A stretch of 64,000 nucleotides of DNA, taken from contig JAQWIT010000003.1 of assembly GCA_029248745.1 (NCBI GenBank), forward strand, positions 1 through 64,000. The letters are read 5' to 3'. The stretch is from Gammaproteobacteria bacterium. GTDB taxonomy: Bacteria; Pseudomonadota; Gammaproteobacteria; Nitrosococcales; Methylophagaceae. The first letter of the stretch is position 1, and every line of letters starts with the position of its first letter. A program made the position numbers and the translations under genes. Below are positions 57,850 through 64,000 of the stretch, in pieces. The notes beneath the pieces were generated by a model. It made no database searches, had not been told where the DNA came from, and saw only the letters and a list, made by a program, of their open reading frames with translations.

Positions 57850-58445
57850 AATATTACTCGCTTATTGTTAGCACAGCGTCTCATAATTTATTAAAAAAAC
57901 GCGTTTTAATAATTCCATTTTTTTATTTCAGGGTTATTTAACCCCGTTTTTCTTCCTAAGCAATAACATCTGTATACCCGTTAAATGTAAGTACTGGAAA
58001 CCCCCGAATTAGTTATAACTAACTAAAAGTGTTACAGCAAGTTATTGCTTTGAATTATTGAAATATCTAGATTCAACTCAATTAATTTATGGTGTTATTG
58101 TAGATATAACAAAGCAAATTAATTGAAGACTAGTTTGAGTTTTGTAACACACGCAAATGTCATTACTAGACTTGTTTCAAATTTTCACGGAATTATTTAT
58201 CGACAACGTTTTAATAGCAATGTTAGGAATTAAAAGGTTGTCATGCAATTAAGAGACAAAAAAATGTCAGTTAAGGTTCAACACTATTGTTCTCTTACCG
58301 TTTCGGGACCAACGGTGACATGCGTTAGGCTGTATGTAATCACAATATGGCTTTGGCGTTCTTGTTTTGTATTTTCATCGACATGAGTTTCACACCAATA
58401 GGACTTTATTGAAAACCCGTTAGTCGATAATAAAAATATTTTAAG
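57850..58445. other. Long intergenic region rich in palindromes
   Basis: About 600 bp without a convincing gene. It contains TTAGTTATAACTAA (58009-58022) and a nested inverted repeat at 58079-58125: CAATTAATTT / AAATTAATTG (10-bp arms) around TGTTAT / ATAACA. It lies upstream of the cytochrome gene, so these may be operators. A 40-codon frame at 58264-58386 resembles nothing known. Confidence 0.45.
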
Positions 58446-58478
58446 CAATAAAAAAGCCGGTTATAAATAACCGGCTTT
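58446..58478 (-). terminator. Terminator of the cold-shock gene
   Basis: AAAGCCGGTTAT pairs with ATAACCGGCTTT almost perfectly; on the minus strand a T-run follows. It lies 27 bases past the cold-shock stop and ends the asmA-mutY-yggX-csp series. Confidence 0.92.
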
Positions 58479-58504
58479 AATAGTCTTCTCAATAAGAAGA
58501 TGAC

Positions 58505-58714
58505 TTAGCCTGGAACAACGTTCTCAGCTTGTGGACCTTTTTGTCCTTGAGTCACTTCCATTGTTACAGATTGGCCTTCTTTCAAAGATTTAAAGCCTTC
58601 TGCTTGAATAGCGGTGTGGTGTACGAATACATCAGGACCATCAGATTGCTCAATGAAGCCGAAGCCCTTTTCGTCGTTAAACCATTTAACGGTGCCTGTT
58701 ACTTGTTCTGCCAT
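58505..58714 (-). CDS. Cold-shock domain protein (CspA family)
   Basis: The 69-residue protein is a single cold-shock OB fold with the RNA-binding motifs KGFGFIE and DVFVHHTAI. It binds single-stranded RNA as a chaperone. An AGAGG site precedes the ATG. Only 41 bases separate it from yggX upstream, so there is no room for the long cspA-type leader unless its promoter lies in yggX. Confidence 0.95.
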   Translation of the reverse strand: MAEQVTGTVKWFNDEKGFGFIEQSDGPDVFVHHTAIQAEGFKSLKEGQSVTMEVTQGQKGPQAENVVPG

Positions 58715-58755
58715 GTTAACCTCTGTACTAGTGTTAGTGTTGTGTTAATTAAAAT

Positions 58756-59022
58756 TTATTCAGCCACAAACTCTGCAGGTGGAGCTGAACCCTCTCCGAA
58801 GAAAAATTTTTCTAATTCTTCTTTAAGGAATTGTTGTGATTTGGAATCTGCTAATGATAATCGGTATTCGTTGATTAACATGGTTTGCTGGCTTAACCAC
58901 AGTTGCCAGGCATCCCTAGAGACAGAGTCATATATTTTCTTGCCCAAGTCACCGGGGTAAGGAGGAAAATCCATACCTTCGGCTTCTTTTCCTAATTTTA
59001 CGCAGTTGACAAGACGTGCCAT
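58756..59022 (-). CDS. yggX: Fe(2+)-trafficking / oxidative damage protection protein YggX
   Basis: An 88-residue small protein with the family start [23 protein letters not shown] and the conserved cysteine at residue 7; [21 protein letters not shown] follows (landmarks only). YggX limits oxidative damage to Fe-S proteins. It follows mutY by 11 bp, the usual arrangement. Confidence 0.95.
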   Translation of the reverse strand: MARLVNCVKLGKEAEGMDFPPYPGDLGKKIYDSVSRDAWQLWLSQQTMLINEYRLSLADSKSQQFLKEELEKFFFGEGSAPPAEFVAE

Positions 59023-59033
59023 ATGTCGCTCTT

Positions 59034-60080
59034 TTACTCTAATAACTTCAAAAATGCTTTAACTGGCGCAGGCAATCCGAGCCGTAATGCATCATTCTTT
59101 GTATGCCAACCTAAACCTTCAAAGTCAGTTATGGGTTGACTGCAAACAGAAGAGTGTACCAGATAAGGGAAAATGTCCAGCTTGTAGTGTGTAAAGATAT
59201 GGCGAATTGTTTTTTGTTGTATGAAATTATCTTCAATATCACTAAAATTATGCTGATAAAAACGTTTCGCCTCTTCTAAATTGTCGAACTCAGGAAAGCT
59301 CCATAGACCACCCCATATTCCCTTGTTAGGCCTCTTTTCTAATAGTATTAGGTCAGATTCTGATCGAACAATAAGCCAGCTAATTTGACGCTGTGGAATC
59401 ATTTTTTTGGGTTTCGAACTTGGATACTCAATTGGGTTACCGAGGAGATAAGCTTTACAATCCTTGATAAGAGGACATCGCGAACAAAGTGGCTTACTGC
59501 GCGTACAAATCGTTGCTCCTAAGTCCATTTGCGCTTGGATATAGGGAGCAACATGCTGTGTTGGTAATAATTGTTCAGCTAATTGCCAGAGTTTTTGTTC
59601 TATATCTTTTTTGCCAGGCCAACCACTGACGGCAGCATAACGGGCTAGCACTCGTTTCACATTGCCATCTAAAATGGCATGTCGTTCCTGATAACCTAAA
59701 GCCATAATAGCGCCAGCAGTAGAGCGGCCAATACCAGGTAAAGCGACTAATTCATCTATAGTTGAAGGAAGTTGGCCTTGATGCTGTTCGACAATGATCT
59801 GGGCGGCTTTGTGTAGATTGCGTGCTCTGGCGTAATAGCCCAGTCCTGTCCAAAGGGCTAAAACATCATCTAAGTTTGCGGCAGCCAGTGCCTGAACGTT
59901 GTCATAGTGTGAGATAAATCGTTTGTAATAATCGATGACTGTAGTGACTTGCGTTTGCTGCAACATGATCTCAGATAACCAGACATGATAGGGCGTAGTA
60001 TCATGTTGCCAAGGCAAGTCTTTACGGCCATAGTCATCAAACCAGGCGAGCAGACGATCGCTAAAAGAGGAAAGTGCCAA
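59034..60080 (-). CDS. mutY: A/G-specific adenine glycosylase MutY
   Basis: A 348-residue base-excision enzyme that removes A opposite 8-oxoG. The helix-hairpin-helix [14 protein letters not shown] with the following catalytic Asp (ILDGNVKRV), the 4Fe-4S cysteines in [17 protein letters not shown], and the C-terminal NUDIX-like domain are complete. The start is TTG at 60080; the resulting N terminus ([21 protein letters not shown]) aligns with E. coli MutY. Confidence 0.96.
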   Translation of the reverse strand: MALSSFSDRLLAWFDDYGRKDLPWQHDTTPYHVWLSEIMLQQTQVTTVIDYYKRFISHYDNVQALAAANLDDVLALWTGLGYYARARNLHKAAQIIVEQHQGQLPSTIDELVALPGIGRSTAGAIMALGYQERHAILDGNVKRVLARYAAVSGWPGKKDIEQKLWQLAEQLLPTQHVAPYIQAQMDLGATICTRSKPLCSRCPLIKDCKAYLLGNPIEYPSSKPKKMIPQRQISWLIVRSESDLILLEKRPNKGIWGGLWSFPEFDNLEEAKRFYQHNFSDIEDNFIQQKTIRHIFTHYKLDIFPYLVHSSVCSQPITDFEGLGWHTKNDALRLGLPAPVKAFLKLLE

Positions 60081-60107
60081 AATTCAGAAATTAAAAAAGT
60101 GAGGGAG

Positions 60108-62327
60108 CTAAAAAAGTCCTTTTAATACTCCACCAATCGCATCTTTTAATTCGTCTTCAGCTGAGCGAGCGGGTGTAGCTTCTTTGTCACCTGAATCTGA
60201 TGCATCATCAGTCGACTTTTTACCACCTAGGAAAGCACCACCAATAATATTGCCAAGCTTATCACCTAATTTGTCTTTGAGTTTATCTTGGATCCTATCC
60301 TTGGCTTTTTGTGTTGCGTTATCTCGTAATAGTGTTGCTAAGTCGACGGTTGGTTTAGGTTCATTAAAACTACCGGTAATTTTGACGGGAATGGTTAAGC
60401 CTTTCAATTCAGCTAAATCTTTACCTTGTTGACCTTCGACAGAACCGACAATAGCGACCTCTAAATCATAATCAATGGCTTCCTGATTTAAATCAGCATT
60501 GCCTGCACCTTCAATCCGTAATAATGGAGACATAAGCAGCAAATCAGGGTTATTGATACGCCCTTTATTGGCAGTGAACGATCCTTCAAAACTAGAAAAA
60601 TCAGTTTTCACCACGTCTGACGAAGCGGGCATGGACTCACCCTTTAAAACTGCTTTTGCTTTTCGAATACTTTCAGCGATATTAATGCCTTCTAGAGCAC
60701 CATCAGTGAATGAAAATTTGCCATTACCCGATAAAGTTTGCTTGATTTGGGCGACCGTTTTTCCTTGCCCAGAGAGTTTGACATTGGCATTGACGAGACC
60801 AGAGAGCTTATCATCACCATTTAAATCTTTGAGCAAGGGACCTGCTTGAATATTACTCAGGTTTTCATTGATACCTAGCTTAAGACTTTTTCCACGTGCA
60901 TCGAGTTTGATATCGCCTTTGTAGTTACCTTGATACAACTCTGCACTTAACGGCTGAAGCTTAACCACGCCATTTTTAGCATTGATATTAAGCTGGATAT
61001 TCTCGCTATGTGTCCCACTGATTTTTAATTTTCCGATATCGAGACTACCAGCAATATTTAAATTCCGTAGTGTTTCAATGGGTAATTCGTTTGCCGTGGC
61101 AGTACTGGCGGTTCCAAGTGAGCCAGCCGCTGACTTACCAGCGGGTGCAGTATCAGTGTCACTCTCTGAGGCGGGTAAATAGCGATCGGCATCGATGGCA
61201 TCCAATGCCAGTTTGAAAGTAAGCGCTGGTTTAGCAAACTTTTTAATGCCAAATTGCCCACTTAATTGGCTTTGATCAAGCGTTAAGACAAGATCGTTCA
61301 AATTGACATGATCTGTTGAACCAGCGAGCTTACTATCAAGTTTAACGAGTTCTAAAGTAGTGTCATCGGCCATAACCGGAAGCGCGATGGCAAGTTGTTT
61401 GGCTAGCTGTCTCAAATTGAAGGGAGCAATAGTAAGCTGGCCATTGAATTGTGGCTGTTCAGATAGAATCTGCGTAGCCTTTATATTACTTTCAATAACA
61501 TGACCATAAGTGAGGAGACGCAATTGGGAAAGTGTAACAATTTGCTGCTCTAAATCAGCGGTGATATCTGTCGTCAAAGTAAGGTCTATCTCAGGAATAT
61601 CTTGCCCACTCGCTTTGGTCTTAAAAGTAAAATCATTAAGGGTAAATAACTGGTTTTCTATATCTACAGCTGACTGAGAAGTTAAGGCGATATTAGCCGT
61701 TAAACCGGCATCACCATCTAAATCAAAGTTCAGTTCAACAGCAGTTGGCTCCCCCGGTTCCAAAGGATCAGTTTTTAAATTTAAATTTTTGACGGCATAA
61801 TCAGAACCATTAGATTCATTGGACCAGAAAATGTTGGCATTAGTGAGTTCGACGCCGGCAATACTGAGCGCTGCTACCCCAGCTGAAGGTTCATCAGATG
61901 ACGTGTCGTTGGATGTTGGTTCTTCTTTTTGACTAGAATTACCAAAATTATCCCAATTGGTTTTACCGGCTTTATTCTTTTCGAGATTAAGAATGAGACC
62001 ATCTAATACAACTGTATCCATTTCTAATTCTTTTTTGAGCAAAGGCATCAATTTGATTCGAATCTGAGCACCATCAATTTTAGCGAATTGCTCGGCTTGG
62101 AATCCATTAGCATTACTAAGCGATAAAGGACCTAATTCAAGTGCAATCCAGGGAAAAACGGATAGTCCAATGCCGCCTTCCAAATTAAGTGTGCGGCCAG
62201 TCGCTTTTTCGACTTGTTCAGAAATCTGTTGTTTGTAATCATTAGGATCCACAATGAAGGGCAGGGTGATGAGCCCGATGATAATGACAATGATGATAAA
62301 AGCAATGAGTTTGAGCAAAAGGCGCAT
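60108..62327 (-). CDS. AsmA family protein
   Basis: A 739-residue envelope protein: one N-terminal membrane helix (about 4-27), then a long beta-rich periplasmic region with the AsmA N domain (YKQQISEQVEKATGRTLNLEG) and C domain (GLVNANVKLSGQGKT, LSGNGKFSFTDGALEGINI). AsmA-like proteins are thought to move phospholipids to the outer membrane. I chose the ATG at 62327 with AGGGAAA upstream rather than the TTG at 62333. It precedes mutY by 27 bp. Confidence 0.92.
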   Translation of the reverse strand: MRLLLKLIAFIIIVIIIGLITLPFIVDPNDYKQQISEQVEKATGRTLNLEGGIGLSVFPWIALELGPLSLSNANGFQAEQFAKIDGAQIRIKLMPLLKKELEMDTVVLDGLILNLEKNKAGKTNWDNFGNSSQKEEPTSNDTSSDEPSAGVAALSIAGVELTNANIFWSNESNGSDYAVKNLNLKTDPLEPGEPTAVELNFDLDGDAGLTANIALTSQSAVDIENQLFTLNDFTFKTKASGQDIPEIDLTLTTDITADLEQQIVTLSQLRLLTYGHVIESNIKATQILSEQPQFNGQLTIAPFNLRQLAKQLAIALPVMADDTTLELVKLDSKLAGSTDHVNLNDLVLTLDQSQLSGQFGIKKFAKPALTFKLALDAIDADRYLPASESDTDTAPAGKSAAGSLGTASTATANELPIETLRNLNIAGSLDIGKLKISGTHSENIQLNINAKNGVVKLQPLSAELYQGNYKGDIKLDARGKSLKLGINENLSNIQAGPLLKDLNGDDKLSGLVNANVKLSGQGKTVAQIKQTLSGNGKFSFTDGALEGINIAESIRKAKAVLKGESMPASSDVVKTDFSSFEGSFTANKGRINNPDLLLMSPLLRIEGAGNADLNQEAIDYDLEVAIVGSVEGQQGKDLAELKGLTIPVKITGSFNEPKPTVDLATLLRDNATQKAKDRIQDKLKDKLGDKLGNIIGGAFLGGKKSTDDASDSGDKEATPARSAEDELKDAIGGVLKGLF

Positions 62328-62386
62328 AATCAAATTTCCCTAAATCGATTTTTCTAGTGACAAGTGCGGTTGTAGCTTAGTTCTAC

Positions 62387-64000
62387 TTAGTCTTTTTTTA
62401 CTGCGTAATTAAACTGCTCATGAGTGAGTGAATGATTAAGCAGTTTTTGCGTCAATATTGTATAGGTTTTTTCATCATCATTGACATCAAAAGTACGATT
62501 AGGAGAATAATCACTTTTCCCTACAATGATGGTCTGCGCTTGGCGAATCTCTGCGATAGGCGCGAGGTAGAGGCCTTTTGTTTGAGTAGTTTTCTCATGA
62601 GGCGACAGGTAAATCGTGGCTGGGTTACCTGGACGGAGTTGCAGGCCTAGATCTACACTTTCGTTGTTATCAATTTGTAACCAACGAATAGTAACGAGTT
62701 TGGGAGGTAAATCAGCTTCAAAAACACCTAGAAAATCGCCAATACTCTGGTCAGGGAGGTTGATCTTACCCAGCGAGCCATAAGGCCAGTACTACTATGA
62801 TTGCAAACAGACCACTCGGCCGTTTCGCTATCATCATTTTTGGCTAGAGAATGGTGAATTGCTTCAAAGCCATTGGCCAATCTTACTAGACGTTCTTTAG
62901 AACCAGACTGCCGTTGAAAATTAGCATTGAATTAAGGAATAACTCTCTTTGATAAACGAATATCAAGGTTATAACGACCTAGTGTACTGGTATTAGCAGC
63001 AGCATCAAAAATTTGTTCGATAGCAAACAACACACCTTGCGGATTTAATAGTCTCACATAAGTTTGTTAACGCTATTCTATATTGATGTGGTGAAGTGGT
63101 ATCGACATGCGGTCACTATTACCTTCTAGACAGGAATTACCTACTAAGGCCGTGGTATTTTCAGTTGCCTTCTGGTGATAGGTGAGTGGCGTGATGTTAC
63201 CCTATCAGCCATTTCGGCCATTAAATTAAAAAGCCGAAAGACATCATACTGATCTAGGCTGTGAGGCTCAGCAATACCCGTTAACATAATTCGGCTATAG
63301 TAATGAATAAAAGTTTTTTTGGTACTGGAAAATTTCAAGGAAGCTTACTTGTCAAGTACCTCATCAGCCTCACAATAAAGATAGAGTTGATGTAATTCAT
63401 GCACGGCCCCTTTTGGCGAGCTCAGATAGTGCCGAAAACTATGAATCATTAACAATCTGATAGATTCAGTTGCTCGAATAATGGCAAATAAAAACGGTGT
63501 GTTTAAGCGAGGTCGAAGGCCTTACTGGTAATATTGCATAATGCCTAGTCTATAGCCCAAGGCTAACTCTTCTTTATAAGTATTGAGTTGTTTGACCTTC
63601 GCTTTAAAGACCGCGGGATCTGACATCTCCAACTTAACGGCTTCGATGTCACGGTTAAAAACAAAATGATTAATCGGTTCACGATAGAGTTCCAGCAGGG
63701 CTAGACGGTTTGTGGCCGCCATTGCTACCCGGTTAGGAGAGATCAGTTTTCTAGCAGGGCATCTATAGTGGCTTTATCATCATCCTTAGGTAAAGTCCTG
63801 ATCCATTTAGCTAAGGCCTTAGCTTCACTAATAATTGTTAATTTTGTATCTGATTCAGGTGCAACATAGAGTGCTAGCGCGGGCAGGTCATAAACGGGCG
63901 ATTTATGTCGTGATAGGTGCTTGTAAACAGGGCCTAAGAATGACGTTTTTTTTGCAGGCTTATGAATCGTCTCGTCAACAGTTTTTGTTTTAGGTTTAGC
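62387..64000 (-). pseudogene. Large conserved hypothetical gene, multiply disrupted, partial at right edge
   Basis: Conceptual translation gives a long protein that continues beyond the window: FLGPVYKHLSRHKSPVYDLP, ATNRLALLELYREPINH, FHHYxxSSPKGA-type and HYYSRIMLTGIAEPH segments, ending with FLGVFEADLPPKLVTIRW, LGLQLRPGNPATIYLSP and FDVNDDEKTYTIL. The end resembles PilZ-like domains of unnamed gammaproteobacterial proteins. Lesions include a one-base loss near 63742, in-frame TAA at 63522-63524 and near 63348, and several more between 62760 and 63140. Confidence 0.6.

Noticed and set aside
62432-62650. 72-residue plus-strand frame left of the right-edge pseudogene
   Set aside because: It is antisense to the readable PilZ-like ending of the minus-strand pseudogene.
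27800-64000. Sequencing error as the sole cause of the broken genes
   Set aside because: Many lesions are substitutions giving stops, some with lost active-site residues, and essential genes in the same stretch are unaffected. Individual indels (e.g. the 8-T run at 47983) could still be errors.
1-64000. CRISPR arrays, tRNA genes, prophage or a new defence system
   Set aside because: No regular repeat-spacer pattern, no tRNA-like cloverleaf and no phage or defence gene cluster was recognised by eye. A covariance-model scan would be needed to exclude small RNAs.

Overview
The window reads as a stretch of a gammaproteobacterial chromosome of moderate, slightly AT-rich composition. The gene set and order (an rnpB 3' end, then mraZ to lpxC, the DUF721/M23 pair, secA and argJ; later asmA-mutY-yggX) are typical of that class. 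The genus cannot be fixed from the sequence alone; a Methylophaga/Thiotrichales-type relative is a guess.

Region 1 (1-20.2 kb) is a complete division and cell wall (dcw) cluster on the + strand: mraZ, rsmH, ftsL, ftsI, murE, murF, mraY, murD, ftsW, murG, murC, murB, ddl, ftsQ, ftsA, ftsZ, lpxC. Most genes overlap or abut. A textbook promoter is followed by three 10-bp-phased MraZ repeats upstream of mraZ. A DUF721 gene and an M23 peptidase follow. Region 2 (20.2-27.7 kb) holds secA, argJ and a DUF3549 gene on +, then def, a 2OG-Fe(II) oxygenase and a SpmA/SpmB-type membrane protein on -. All genes in the first 27.7 kb are intact.

Region 3 (27.7-64 kb) is different: intact housekeeping genes alternate with broken ones. 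Intact genes include a truncated haemoglobin, nsrR-like regulator, deaD, three ABC-F ATPases (ybiT, yheS, uup), msrB, pxpABC, a MATE exporter, a SOUL protein, ung, an AGCS symporter, a membrane cytochrome c, a cold-shock gene, yggX, mutY and asmA. About twelve loci are pseudogenes or remnants: a YHS-domain protein, an AraC regulator, a tandem Usp protein, two chemoreceptors, a formate/nitrite transporter, dodecin, a SCO1-like protein, a hydrolase/haloperoxidase deletion fusion, an unknown family, a spermidine-synthase-like protein, and a large unknown gene running off the right edge. Most lesions are in-frame stop codons in otherwise recognisable proteins, joined by single-base frameshifts and at least one deletion.

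The main message is therefore contrast: a perfectly kept core next to an accessory region in active decay, with losses in sensing, transport and stress functions. This suggests relaxed selection or a recent change of lifestyle. I found no convincing new multi-gene system, CRISPR array, prophage or tRNA. The most unusual items are the decay pattern, the deletion fusion at 47.4-48.1 kb, a 160-bp MITE-like element between yheS and uup, a CRP-like palindrome upstream of the dcw promoter, and a palindrome-rich 0.6-kb gap near 58 kb.
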